A stretch of DNA of 17,087 bases from positions 1-17,087 of the forward strand of contig JAMOOS010000065.1 of assembly GCA_027065245.1 (NCBI GenBank), read 5' to 3'. Under the pieces are notes generated by a model. That model saw nothing but the letters and a program-made list of their open reading frames with translations. It was not told the origin of the DNA and ran no database searches. The stretch comes from Desulfuromonadaceae bacterium (GTDB taxonomy: Bacteria > Desulfobacterota > Desulfuromonadia > Desulfuromonadales > Desulfuromonadaceae). Below are positions 5,574 to 14,431 of this stretch, one piece after another. The first letter of the stretch is position 1, and every line of letters starts with the position of its first letter. The position numbers and the translations under genes are program-made.

Positions 5574-8207
5574 GTGGCCGCTGCGCACCAGACCATCTAC
5601 CTGAAAGACTACACGCCGCCGCCGTTTCTCTGCCCGCAGGTGGAGATGACGTTTGACCTGGCCGCCGACTGCACTACCGTTACCACGCAGGCGGAATATG
5701 TCCGCAATGGCGGCAGCGCCGATCTGCATTTGTACGGCGAAGAACTGGAACTGCTGGAGATAGCACTGGACGGCGCCCAACTCGGCAGCGCCGACTATCA
5801 GGTGCTGACTGACGGCCTGTTGATCCCGGCGGTGCCCGACCGTTTTACCCTGCGCCTGGTCAGCCGTATCAATCCGGCCCAAAACAGCGCACTTGAAGGG
5901 CTGTACCTCTCCAGCGGCAATCTGTGTACCCAGTGCGAGCCGGAAGGCTTTCGCCGCATCACCTACGCTCTCGACCGCCCCGATGTGATGAGTGTCTACA
6001 CTGTTACCCTGCGCGCCGGGCGCGCCGAATTTCCGGTATTGCTCGCCAACGGCAATCTTGTTGAGCACGGTGATCTGGCGGCGGGGCGGCACTACACCCG
6101 CTGGCACGATCCGTTCCCTAAACCGAGTTATCTGTTTGCCGTGGTGGCCGGTGATCTGGTGCGGGTGGAGGATTACTTTACCAGCGCCAGCGGCCGCGAG
6201 GTGCTGTTACAGATATATGTGCAGCAGCGCAACCGCCACAAATGCGCCCACGCCATGGCGGCGCTGAAAAAGGCCATGGCGTGGGATGAGCGCCGTTTCG
6301 GCCTGGAATACGACCTTGACCGCTACATGATCGTGGCGGTGGATGATTTCAATATGGGCGCCATGGAAAACAAGGGACTGAACATCTTCAACTCCCGCTA
6401 TGTGCTCGCCAGCAGCGAAACCGCCACCGATGCTGACTATCTCGGCATTGAAGGGGTGATTGCCCACGAGTATTTCCACAACTGGACCGGCAATCGTATC
6501 ACCTGCCGCGACTGGTTTCAGCTCAGCCTCAAGGAGGGGCTGACGGTGTTTCGCGATCAATGGTTTTCCGCCGAAATGAACAGTGCCGCCGTGCAGCGCA
6601 TCGAAGATGTGCGGCTGCTGCGCACCCATCAGTTTGCCGAGGACGCCGGGCCGCTGGCACATCCGGTGCGGCCGGAATCCTACGTGGAGATCAACAACTT
6701 CTATACTGCCACGGTGTACAACAAAGGCGCCGAGGTGATCCGCATGCTCTATACCATTATGGGCGAGGAGGCGTTTCTTGCCGGTATGCGCTGTTATGTG
6801 GAACGTCACGACGGTCAGGCGGTAACCTGCGACGACTTTATTGCCGCCATGCAAAGTGTGACCGCCATCGACTTAAGCCGCTTCAAACGCTGGTATTCCC
6901 AGGCCGGTACGCCACTGGTGCAGGTGGAATGCCGTCACGACAGCGCCAGTGGCGAGTTGGTGCTCGACTGTCGGCAAAGTTGTCCGCCTACCCCCGGCCA
7001 GGCGGAAAAACAGCCGCTGCATATCCCCCTGCGCGTGGGGATTGTCGCCGCTGACGGTAGTTCAGTGCCGTTGCGCGCCGCCGCCGACGATGCGGATGCT
7101 GCCGTTAGTGAAACGGTGCTCCATCTGTGTGAAGCGCGGCAGCAGTTCCGTTTTGCCGCCGTGCCGCCGGGCAGTGTGGTGTCACTGCTGCGCGGTTTTT
7201 CGGCGCCGGTCAAGTTGGAGATGGCGTTTACTGACCCTCAACTGGCGTTTCTCATGGCTGCCGACAGCGACCCGTTCAACCGCTGGGACGCCGCGCAGCA
7301 ACTGGCGCAGCGCGAGTTGCTGCGTCTGGCGGGCGCTGTCGCTGACGGTGAAGAACTGGAACTGGCCGACTGTTATGTGGACGCCTTTCGCCGCAGCCTC
7401 GAAGATGAACATAGCGACCCGGCCCTGCTGGCGCTGGCTCTCACCCTGCCGGAAGAAACTTATCTGGCCCAGCAGCAGGAGGTGGCCGACCCCGTCGCCA
7501 TTCATCACGCTCGTCAGTTCGCCCGCCGCCGTATCGCCGCGCTGCTGCATCCCGCCCTGCTGGCCTGTTATCGGCGTAACCGCGTTACTGAACCGTACCG
7601 GCCGCTGCCGCGACAGATAGGACAGCGCAGCCTGAAAAACCTGTGCCTGAGCTACCTGGCTACCCGGGACGAGACTAGAGCGCTGGCGCACGAGCAGTAT
7701 CGCAGTGCCACCAATATGACCGACAGCTGCGCCGCCCTGGCGGTGCTGGCCGACTACGCTGATGCCGCCAGTGACGCCGCCCTGGAAGATTTTTACCAGC
7801 GCTGGCAGCACGAGCCGCTGGTGGTGGACAAGTGGCTGGCCATCCAGGCGCAGTCGGCCCGGCCCGACTGTTTGCGCCGGGTGGAAGAGCTGGAGCAATC
7901 GGCAGCCTTCGATCGCCGTAATCCCAACAAGGTGCGCGCCCTCATCGGCACCTTCTGCCACGGTAATCCCGCCGCCTTTCACGCCGCCGACGGTAGCGGT
8001 TACCGTTTTTTACGCCGCCACGTGGCCGAACTGGATCGCAGCAACCCGCAAATTGCCGCCCGTCTGGTTATCCCGCTGCTGCGCTGGCAGCGCTACGACG
8101 ACCAACGCGCCGCTGCCATGCGCGCCGAACTGCGTAAGCTGCTGCGGCAGGAGGGGCTCTCGGCTGATGTCTATGAGATGGTGAGCAAAGGGCTGGCGGC
8201 GCAGTAG
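5574..8207 (+). CDS. pepN: Aminopeptidase N (M1 family zinc metallopeptidase)
   Basis: Cytoplasmic zinc aminopeptidase that removes N-terminal residues from peptides in protein turnover. It has 877 residues, close to the 870 of the E. coli-type PepN family. In order: an N-terminal beta domain; the substrate-anchoring GAMEN motif at 262-266; the zinc site HEYFH (H298, E299, H302) with the third ligand E321 in KEGLT, a spacing of 18 residues as expected; the catalytic-site tyrosine Y382 in YTATVYNKG; then the long helical C-terminal domain. All catalytic residues are present and there is no signal peptide. The start is taken as GTG at 5574 on Shine-Dalgarno spacing; ATG at 5568 would add two residues. 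The gene follows a hairpin and precedes the 5-oxoprolinase gene by 81 bases on the same strand, so joint transcription with that gene is possible. Both would act late in peptide or gamma-glutamyl compound breakdown. Confidence 0.95.
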   Translation: MAAAHQTIYLKDYTPPPFLCPQVEMTFDLAADCTTVTTQAEYVRNGGSADLHLYGEELELLEIALDGAQLGSADYQVLTDGLLIPAVPDRFTLRLVSRINPAQNSALEGLYLSSGNLCTQCEPEGFRRITYALDRPDVMSVYTVTLRAGRAEFPVLLANGNLVEHGDLAAGRHYTRWHDPFPKPSYLFAVVAGDLVRVEDYFTSASGREVLLQIYVQQRNRHKCAHAMAALKKAMAWDERRFGLEYDLDRYMIVAVDDFNMGAMENKGLNIFNSRYVLASSETATDADYLGIEGVIAHEYFHNWTGNRITCRDWFQLSLKEGLTVFRDQWFSAEMNSAAVQRIEDVRLLRTHQFAEDAGPLAHPVRPESYVEINNFYTATVYNKGAEVIRMLYTIMGEEAFLAGMRCYVERHDGQAVTCDDFIAAMQSVTAIDLSRFKRWYSQAGTPLVQVECRHDSASGELVLDCRQSCPPTPGQAEKQPLHIPLRVGIVAADGSSVPLRAAADDADAAVSETVLHLCEARQQFRFAAVPPGSVVSLLRGFSAPVKLEMAFTDPQLAFLMAADSDPFNRWDAAQQLAQRELLRLAGAVADGEELELADCYVDAFRRSLEDEHSDPALLALALTLPEETYLAQQQEVADPVAIHHARQFARRRIAALLHPALLACYRRNRVTEPYRPLPRQIGQRSLKNLCLSYLATRDETRALAHEQYRSATNMTDSCAALAVLADYADAASDAALEDFYQRWQHEPLVVDKWLAIQAQSARPDCLRRVEELEQSAAFDRRNPNKVRALIGTFCHGNPAAFHAADGSGYRFLRRHVAELDRSNPQIAARLVIPLLRWQRYDDQRAAAMRAELRKLLRQEGLSADVYEMVSKGLAAQ

Positions 8208-8288
8208 GTGAATCATCATGCGCTGTTGTGTTTTAACGCTTGAAACCATGCCAATGGGGCGGCGTTTGTCCGCCGTTCAGGAGTTGTT

Positions 8289-11200
8289 ATGGCCACCACC
8301 GAACAGATAGCCTTTGCCATCGACCGCGGCGGTACGTTTACCGACGTTTACGCCACCCTGCCCGACGGCAGCAGCCGCGTCCTTAAATTGTTATCCGACG
8401 ATCCGGCCAATTATCCCGACGCGCCGCGCGAGGGGATCAGACGGGTGCTGGAGCAGTGGCTGGGGCGGGCGCTGCCTGCGGACGAGCTGGATGGCCGCTA
8501 TATCTCCTCTATCCGTATGGGAACCACCGTGGCTACCAATGCCCTGCTGGAGCGCAAGGGCGCGCGCACACTGCTTCTAATCAGTGCCGGGCTGGGGGAT
8601 GCGCTGTTCATCGGCAACCAGAGCCGCGCCGACATCTTTGCCCTCAATGTGCAGCGCCCGGAGCCGCTGTATGCCGAGGTGCTGGAGGTGGATGAGCGGA
8701 TTCGTCCGGCGCGACCGCATGACGATGGTGTCTGTCGTGGCATAGATGGCGAGCGCTACGCGGTGCTGCGCGAACCGGACTGGGGGGCACTGGCTGAGGA
8801 ACTGGTCCGGGCGCGCCGCCGCGGCTGTACCAGTGCGGCGGTGGTGCTGGCGCACGCCTACGCCTGGCCGCAGCACGAACTGCGTCTGGGGCGGCTGCTG
8901 GCAGAGGCGGGGTTTGCGTATTACTCGCTGTCACATCAGGTAATGCCGACGGTACGTCTGGTGCCACGCGGGTTGACTACGGTGGTTGATGCCTATCTTG
9001 CCGGTCATATCAGCCGCTATATCGACAGCTTTCGGCGCGGATTTGCCGACGGTCTGAAAGATACGCCGGTGCTGTTTATGGCCAGCGACGGCGGCCTGGT
9101 GGAGGCGGAGGCGTTTTCCGGCAGCCGGGCGCTGTTGTCGGGTCCGGCGGGGGGTGTGGTCGGTTATGCCGCCAGTGGCGCGCGGGCGCTGGGTGATGCC
9201 CCTCTCATCGGGTTTGATATGGGTGGCACCTCCACCGATGTGTCGCGCTTTGCCGGGGAGTATCGCGTAGTTCATGCCGCCAATATTGCTGGCGTGCCGC
9301 TGCATGTGCCCCATCTGGATATCCGTACCGTGGCGGCGGGGGGTGGTTCGCGTCTGTTCTTCAGGCAGGGGATGTTTGAAGTGGGGCCGGAATCGGCGGG
9401 AGCGCATCCCGGCCCGGTGTGTTACCGCAAAAACGGTTTTTTGACCGTTACCGACGCTAACCTGGTGCTGGGCCGTTTGCAGCCCGATTTCTTTCCGCAT
9501 ATTTTCGGCGCCGATGAAAATCAGCCGCTGGATGTTGCTGGCGCCCGCGCTGCTATGGCGGCGCTGACAGAGCAGGTGAATGACTGGATGACAGCGCACG
9601 GGCGCGCGCCCATGAGCGTGGAGGAGGTGGCGGCCGGGTTTGTCGCCGTGGCCAATGCCGTCATGGCGCGCCCCATACGGGCGGTGTCGCAGCAACGCGG
9701 TTTCTCCCTGGAGGAGCACGCCCTGGTGTGTTTTGGCGGCGCCGGAGGGCAGCACGCCTGCGCCATGGCGCGGCAACTGGGGATAAAAACGGTGCTGGTG
9801 CCGCGTCACGCCGGGGTACTGTCTGCCTGTGGTATCGCTCAGGCGCGGCGGGTGTGCGAACTGCAGGAGCCGGCCAGCGGTGAACTGTCGCCGCAATTGC
9901 TGGCCACATTGACGGAGCGCCTGCGCCACCTGCAGCAGCGGGCCTGCGCTGAACTCGGTTGTCGCAGTGATGACGCCGCAGTGGAATGCAGTTGTTATCT
10001 CAATTTGCGTTATCGTGGCAGCGATACCGCCATCATGGTAAAGACTCCGGCGGATGGCGACTACCGCGCCGCGTTTGCACGTGAACACCTACGGGAGTTC
10101 GGTTTCGTTCCCACGGCGGCTGTTCTGGTGGATGATGTGCGGGTGCGGGTGAGTTGCGCGCCGCCGCCGCAGGTGATCGCACGGTCGGGCGACGGCGGCC
10201 AAAGTGGCGGCGGCGCGGTACGCGCCCGGGCGCGGCGGCGCTGTTATTTTGCCGACGGCTGGTGCGATACGCCGGTGTATCTGCTTGAGGAACTGCCGAC
10301 CACGGTTATCGTCGGCGCGGCGCTGATTATCCAGGATGGTGCCACCATTGTGATTGAGCCCGGCTGTCGTGCCCGGATAATCGCCGCCGGTGATGTGATT
10401 ATCAGTGTAGCCGCCACCACGCCAGCTGACGACTGCAGCTTTGATCCGGTGCGTTTGGCGCTGTTTCAGCAGCGGTTTATCTCCATTGCCGAGCAGATGG
10501 GGTACACCCTGCAGCGTACGGCGGTATCCACTAATATCAAGGAGCGCTGCGATTTTTCCTGCGCCCTGTTCAACGCTGCCGGTGAGCTGGTGGCCAACGC
10601 GCCGCATACGCCGGTACATCTGGGGGCCATGAGCGCGGCGGTGCGCTGTCAGATTGATCACTTTGGCGCCGACATAGCTCCCGGCGATGTGCTGGTGAGC
10701 AATCATCCGCGTCAAGGCGGCAGCCATCTGCCCGATATTACCGTGGTAACGCCCCTGTGGCATGACGGTGCCATTGTGATGTATGTGGCCAGCCGGGGTC
10801 ATCACGCCGATATCGGCGGCGACAGCCCCGGTTCCATGCCGCCGTTTTCCCGCACGCTGGCGCAGGAGGGCAGTATCATCAGTGCCACAAAACTGGTGAG
10901 CGGCGGCGAGTTTATGACGGAGCGGATGCGCGCATTGCTGGCGGGCAGCCGTCGCCTGGAGGACAATATCGCCGATTTGAAAGCGCAGGTGGCCGCCAAT
11001 CAGTGTGGCATAAACCTGTTGACGGAACTGTTTGGCCAGGTTGGCGTGGCGGTGGTTGACGCCTACAGCGGTTATCTCAACCAGCACGCTGAACAGGTGG
11101 TGCGCGCCGCCCTGCAGCGGTTGTATGCCGGACTGGAGTGTTGCGACGGCACGGGGCGGATCAGCGCCTGCGATTACCTGGACGACGGTAGTGCCATCGA

Positions 11201-11981
11201 CCTGGATCTGACCATTGCCGCCGACGGCAGCGCCCGCTTCGATTTCAGCGCCAGTGCCGCTCAGCAGTGGGGCAACCTAAATGCACCGGCGGCGGTAACC
11301 ATGTCGGCGGTAATCTACTGCCTGCGCGCCGTGGCCGGGGAGGATATCCCCCTTAATCACGGTTGTCTGCGTCCGGTGGAGGTGTGTCTGCGCCCCGGTT
11401 CCATTCTCGATCCCCACGCCGATGCCGCCGTGGTGGGCGGCAACGTGCTTACGTCGCAGCGGCTGGTGGACGTGATTTTCAAGGCCTTTGGATGTGTGGC
11501 GGCGGCGCAGGGCTGTATGAACAATGTCACCTTCGGAAACGATGGGTTCGGCTACTACGAAACCATCGGTGGCGGTAGCGGCGCCGGACCGGGCTGGCAC
11601 GGCTGTAGCGGCGTGCACACTCACATGACCAACACCCGCATCACCGATGTGGAGGTGGTGGAGCGGCGCTATCCGGTGGTGGTGCGTCGTTTTGCCCTGC
11701 GCCGTGGCAGTGGTGGTGCCGGGCGCTGGCGCGGTGGCGACGGCCTGGTGCGTGAACTGGAATTTCTGGCGCCGCTGCAGGTGGCAGTGCTGTCGGAGCG
11801 GCGTGTCTTTGCGCCCTACGGTCTGGCTGGCGGCGGCAGCGGCGCGCGCGGGCGCAATATCCTTATCCGCGCCGACGGCAGCGAGATTTCCCTGGGCGGT
11901 AAAAACTCCTTCGATGCCGCGCCTGGCGACCGCCTGCGTATCGAAACTCCCGGTGGCGGTGGTTACGGTCAGCCGGAGTGA
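8289..11981 (+). CDS. 5-oxoprolinase (ATP-hydrolysing), fused HyuA-HyuB type
   Basis: A 1230-residue cytoplasmic enzyme predicted to open 5-oxo-L-proline (pyroglutamate) to glutamate with ATP hydrolysis. The N-terminal half is the HyuA-type ATPase: the phosphate-binding DRGGTFTD motif at residues 12-19, the KLLSDDPANYPDAP segment at about 34-47 that is characteristic of the eukaryotic-type 5-oxoprolinase, SIRMGTTVATNALLERKG further on, and a second ATPase motif FDMGGTSTD from residue 309. The HyuB half starts near residue 715 (FDPVRLALFQQRF) and ends with the typical ETPGGGGYG. Length and the signature near the N terminus fit 5-oxoprolinase better than N-methylhydantoinase or acetone carboxylase relatives, which usually have separate subunits. 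AGGAG lies five bases before the ATG. Many bacteria instead use the unrelated PxpABC enzyme. No glutathione-cycle partner gene is in the window except the neighbouring peptidase. Confidence 0.9.
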   Translation: MATTEQIAFAIDRGGTFTDVYATLPDGSSRVLKLLSDDPANYPDAPREGIRRVLEQWLGRALPADELDGRYISSIRMGTTVATNALLERKGARTLLLISAGLGDALFIGNQSRADIFALNVQRPEPLYAEVLEVDERIRPARPHDDGVCRGIDGERYAVLREPDWGALAEELVRARRRGCTSAAVVLAHAYAWPQHELRLGRLLAEAGFAYYSLSHQVMPTVRLVPRGLTTVVDAYLAGHISRYIDSFRRGFADGLKDTPVLFMASDGGLVEAEAFSGSRALLSGPAGGVVGYAASGARALGDAPLIGFDMGGTSTDVSRFAGEYRVVHAANIAGVPLHVPHLDIRTVAAGGGSRLFFRQGMFEVGPESAGAHPGPVCYRKNGFLTVTDANLVLGRLQPDFFPHIFGADENQPLDVAGARAAMAALTEQVNDWMTAHGRAPMSVEEVAAGFVAVANAVMARPIRAVSQQRGFSLEEHALVCFGGAGGQHACAMARQLGIKTVLVPRHAGVLSACGIAQARRVCELQEPASGELSPQLLATLTERLRHLQQRACAELGCRSDDAAVECSCYLNLRYRGSDTAIMVKTPADGDYRAAFAREHLREFGFVPTAAVLVDDVRVRVSCAPPPQVIARSGDGGQSGGGAVRARARRRCYFADGWCDTPVYLLEELPTTVIVGAALIIQDGATIVIEPGCRARIIAAGDVIISVAATTPADDCSFDPVRLALFQQRFISIAEQMGYTLQRTAVSTNIKERCDFSCALFNAAGELVANAPHTPVHLGAMSAAVRCQIDHFGADIAPGDVLVSNHPRQGGSHLPDITVVTPLWHDGAIVMYVASRGHHADIGGDSPGSMPPFSRTLAQEGSIISATKLVSGGEFMTERMRALLAGSRRLEDNIADLKAQVAANQCGINLLTELFGQVGVAVVDAYSGYLNQHAEQVVRAALQRLYAGLECCDGTGRISACDYLDDGSAIDLDLTIAADGSARFDFSASAAQQWGNLNAPAAVTMSAVIYCLRAVAGEDIPLNHGCLRPVEVCLRPGSILDPHADAAVVGGNVLTSQRLVDVIFKAFGCVAAAQGCMNNVTFGNDGFGYYETIGGGSGAGPGWHGCSGVHTHMTNTRITDVEVVERRYPVVVRRFALRRGSGGAGRWRGGDGLVRELEFLAPLQVAVLSERRVFAPYGLAGGGSGARGRNILIRADGSEISLGGKNSFDAAPGDRLRIETPGGGGYGQPE

Positions 11982-12063
11982 GATCGGCAGGTTGCGCTGT
12001 TTTTTAAGGTTAAATGCGGCGGCGGGGGAGAAAAAAGGTGGAAAAAACGGTTCTGGTTAGTGG

Positions 12064-12104
12064 CGGTAAATAGCTTACCGGCGCATCGATGTTCGTGCTA
12101 AGAT
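12064..12104 (+). promoter_or_regulatory. Candidate extended -10 promoter with inverted repeat upstream of engB
   Basis: A TAAGAT box (12099-12104) preceded by TG in extended -10 position lies 18 bases after a poor -35 (TTACCG, 12075-12080). That -35 falls in a perfect 6-bp inverted repeat, CGGTAA (12064-12069) and TTACCG (12075-12080), with a 5-base loop. It could start engB transcription about 80 bases before its start codon. Confidence 0.35.
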
Positions 12105-12180
12105 GAGCGTGCGCAGTGCTGTATCGGCACAACATGTGGCGTGCGCTGGCGCTGCTGGCGTGGAATAAATGTCGGTAAAT

Positions 12181-12184
12181 GGAG
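12181..12184 (+). promoter_or_regulatory. Shine-Dalgarno site that sets the engB start
   Basis: GGAG lies five bases before an in-frame GTG at 12190. The upstream ATG at 12169 has no comparable site, and the family normally begins two or three residues before the KxxEFVxSA segment, so the GTG is the better start. Confidence 0.65.
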
Positions 12185-12189
12185 TTCAA

Positions 12190-12777
12190 GTGATTATAAA
12201 AAAAGTGGAATTTGTCAAAAGTGCCACCCGTCCGTCCAACTATCCGCCTGCCGAACGCAGCGAGATAGCCTTTGCCGGGCGCAGTAACGTGGGCAAGAGC
12301 TCGCTGCTCAATGTGCTTATCGAGCGCAAGAATCTGGTGCGTACTTCGTCCACGCCGGGGCGGACGCAGTTGATAAATTTCTTTGCCCTCAACGACGATC
12401 TGTATCTGGTCGATTTGCCCGGCTATGGTTTCGCTCGTGTTCCGGTAGCGGTGAAAAAACAGTGGGGGCCGATGATTCGCACTTATCTGCAGACCAGGCC
12501 CACCCTTAAAGCGGTGGTGATGCTGTTCGATATCCGCCGTATCCCGCAGCAGGAGGATCTGCAACTGCTCGACTGGTTGGAGGAGTTTGATGTCCCTACG
12601 GTGCCGGTGATCACCAAGGCGGATAAAATCAGCCGGAACCGGCGCGCGCGTCAGGTGGAGCAGATAGCCGCCGCCACCGGTCTGGACGCCGGGGCGTTTA
12701 CCCTGTTTTCGGCGCTTAACCGGCAGGGGCGCGATGAGATATGGGAGCGGCTGGAAGTGGCGCTGGAAGATGACTGA
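12190..12777 (+). CDS. engB: Ribosome-assembly GTPase EngB (YsxC/YihA family)
   Basis: Cytoplasmic GTP-binding protein needed for late assembly of the large ribosomal subunit. It has 195 residues, the normal family length. Visible G motifs: P-loop GRSNVGKS at 30-37, the G2 segment STPGRTQ with T55, DLPGYG from 75, TKAD (G4), and FSALN (G5). The opening residues (KKVEFVKSATRPSNYPP) and the VAVKKQWGPM segment closely resemble Geobacter-type EngB, one basis for the taxonomic guess. The start is GTG at 12190, seven codons inside the longest open frame. The gene is followed 86 bases later by cbiET, which appears to have its own promoter. Confidence 0.95.
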   Translation: MIIKKVEFVKSATRPSNYPPAERSEIAFAGRSNVGKSSLLNVLIERKNLVRTSSTPGRTQLINFFALNDDLYLVDLPGYGFARVPVAVKKQWGPMIRTYLQTRPTLKAVVMLFDIRRIPQQEDLQLLDWLEEFDVPTVPVITKADKISRNRRARQVEQIAAATGLDAGAFTLFSALNRQGRDEIWERLEVALEDD

Positions 12778-12797
12778 GAATGGGCTAACGCATTATC

Positions 12798-12826
12798 TTG
12801 ACGTGGCGAAGATAAATGGCTAGAGT
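12798..12826 (+). promoter_or_regulatory. Candidate sigma-70 promoter for the cbiET-pilZ-dus group
   Basis: TTGACG (12798-12803, 5 of 6 consensus) and TAGAGT (12821-12826, 4 of 6) are separated by exactly 17 bases in the 86-base gap between engB and cbiET. Transcription would start near 12833, leaving a leader of about 30 bases, too short for a cobalamin riboswitch. Confidence 0.5.
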
Positions 12827-12863
12827 GTGCGCGGTTGTTAATATTTAAGGGAAGGTAGATTAT

Positions 12864-14078
12864 ATGGGCGTCGTATATGTTGTCGGTGCCGGTATCGAGG
12901 GGCAGGAGGGTTTTAGCGCCAGGGCGCTGGGTGTGGTGCGCAAGGCGCAGGTGATTTACGCCGCCGAGCGTTTGCTCAATCTGTTTGCCGATCTGCCGGC
13001 GCGCAAGGTAGCGCTGGGTGATCACGATGATATCGCCGCCCTGGTGCAGGAGTGCGACGGTGTTACCGTTGTGCTCACTTCGGGTGATCCGCTGTTTTTC
13101 AGCATCGGTCGCAGTTTGCTGCGCAACATCCCGCGCCAGCGGTTGGAATTTATCCCCAATGTCAGTTCGGTGCAGTTTGCCTTTGCCCGCATCAAACAGC
13201 CGTGGGACGACGCGGTGTTTATCTCCACCAGCGGGCGTCCCATGGTCGATGTGGTGGATCGTATCGTTGCCAACGATAAAGCGGCCATTCTCACTGACAG
13301 CGAGCATACGCCGGCGCAGATTGCCGCCGAACTGGTGCGGCGCGGCCGCGATGGATACACCGCCTGGCTGTGTGAAAACCTCGGCAGCGCCAGCGAAAGA
13401 ATTGTCCAGACCGATGTGGCCGGTCTGCGTAACGAGGCGGCGGCGCCCCTCAACGTGGTTATCCTTATCAAAAGCTACGATGGCGCCACCACCCGCGATC
13501 CGCGCAGTTTCGGTATTGCCGACGTTGATCTTGCGACGTTGAAAAAACAGATGACCAGCGAAGAAGTGCGTGCCGTGGTGCTGGCCAAGTTGCGTCTGCA
13601 CAGCGACATGACCTTGTGGGACGTGGGGGCCGGTAGCGGCAGCGTCAGTATCGAAGCCGACTACCTGTTGCCACACGGGCGTGTTTACGCCATAGAGCGC
13701 AATGAAGAATACCTGCAGTTTTTGCGTAATAATCTCAACCGCTTCAATACGCGCAACGTGCGTGTTGTCGCTGGCGAGGCGCCGCAATGCCTAGATGAGG
13801 TGCCCGATCCCGACCGGGTGTTCATCGGTGGCAGTGGCGGTAATTTGTGGGAGTTGCTCAACGTGGTTGATGGCCGCCTCGGTGCCGACGGGCGGGTGGT
13901 GATGACAGCCACCACCCTGGATACTCTGGTGGCCGCCACCGACTATTTTGAAAATGCCGGTTATCAGGTGGAACTGGCCACTGTTAACGTGGCGGTTACC
14001 AATAACAGAACCGATTACCGGGTGTTCGAGGCGCGTAATCCGGTGTACGTGATTGTGGCAGTTAAAGAGCATGGTTAG
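12864..14078 (+). CDS. cbiET: Fused precorrin-6Y/cobalt-precorrin methyltransferase CbiE-CbiT
   Basis: Cytoplasmic enzyme of corrin-ring synthesis for vitamin B12. The CbiE part methylates C5 and the CbiT part methylates C15 with decarboxylation of the C12 acetate (CobL in the aerobic naming). It has 404 residues, as expected for the fusion. Residues 1 to about 200 form the tetrapyrrole-methylase fold: VVGAGIEG at the N terminus and the S-adenosylmethionine-site GDPLFF at 74-79. From about 205 the CbiT Rossmann domain begins, with its glycine-rich DVGAGSGSVSIEA at 253-265 and a YAIERN segment at the next strand. GGAAGG (12850-12855) is eight bases before the ATG. No other corrin gene is in the window; downstream genes are a PilZ protein and a tRNA-modifying enzyme. 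Whether the pathway is the oxygen-independent one cannot be told from this gene alone. Confidence 0.94.
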   Translation: MGVVYVVGAGIEGQEGFSARALGVVRKAQVIYAAERLLNLFADLPARKVALGDHDDIAALVQECDGVTVVLTSGDPLFFSIGRSLLRNIPRQRLEFIPNVSSVQFAFARIKQPWDDAVFISTSGRPMVDVVDRIVANDKAAILTDSEHTPAQIAAELVRRGRDGYTAWLCENLGSASERIVQTDVAGLRNEAAAPLNVVILIKSYDGATTRDPRSFGIADVDLATLKKQMTSEEVRAVVLAKLRLHSDMTLWDVGAGSGSVSIEADYLLPHGRVYAIERNEEYLQFLRNNLNRFNTRNVRVVAGEAPQCLDEVPDPDRVFIGGSGGNLWELLNVVDGRLGADGRVVMTATTLDTLVAATDYFENAGYQVELATVNVAVTNNRTDYRVFEARNPVYVIVAVKEHG

Positions 14079-14088
14079 GGACATGGAT

Positions 14089-14427
14089 ATGGATAGCAAT
14101 AATCGTCGTGATAAAGAGCGGTTTGCCACTTTGAACTTTGTCCATTACACATTGGACAATGCCGAGAATGGCACCATTCAGAATATGGGCAGAACGCTGG
14201 ATGCCAGCGAGCTTGGTCTGCTGATTCAGGCACCGGAGGCGCTCGATGTAGGTCAGAAGTTGACCCTGAGCATCGGTTTGGGTGAGGATATCCTAGAGAT
14301 CAACGCCAAGGTGGTGCATTGTGTCGAGGATGAAGAAGGGATGTCGCGTGCCGGAGTGGAATTTGTCGCCATGAGCGCGGAGCAGCACCAGCGTCTGCGT
14401 AGTTATCTGCAGGCATTTAAGCGCTGA
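14089..14427 (+). CDS. PilZ-domain protein, predicted c-di-GMP receptor
   Basis: A 112-residue single-domain protein. Both halves of the PilZ c-di-GMP binding signature are present: RDKER (RxxxR, residues 7-11) and DASELG (DxSxxG, 38-43), followed by the beta-barrel region with AKVVHC and AGVEFV segments. It should therefore bind the second messenger and act by contact with a partner, which is not identifiable here. Possible starts are ATG at 14071, 14083 and 14089; TAGGGA (14076-14081) is correctly spaced only for 14089, seven bases away. It begins 10 bases after the cbiET stop and ends 4 bases before the Dus start, so it is probably co-translated with both. Alternatives such as a flagellar brake protein are less likely, since there is no N-terminal YcgR-like domain. 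Confidence 0.88.
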   Translation: MDSNNRRDKERFATLNFVHYTLDNAENGTIQNMGRTLDASELGLLIQAPEALDVGQKLTLSIGLGEDILEINAKVVHCVEDEEGMSRAGVEFVAMSAEQHQRLRSYLQAFKR

Positions 14428-14431
14428 TAGC

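Noticed and set aside
6207..6854. Antisense open frames within pepN, the 5-oxoprolinase gene and cbiET
   Set aside because: High G+C and codon bias leave stop-free shadow frames; none has a ribosome site or recognisable domain, while the sense genes are complete.
11982..12010. Possible intrinsic terminator after the 5-oxoprolinase gene
   Set aside because: A T6 tract is present, but the stem before it has only five pairs, two of them G-U, so I cannot support it.
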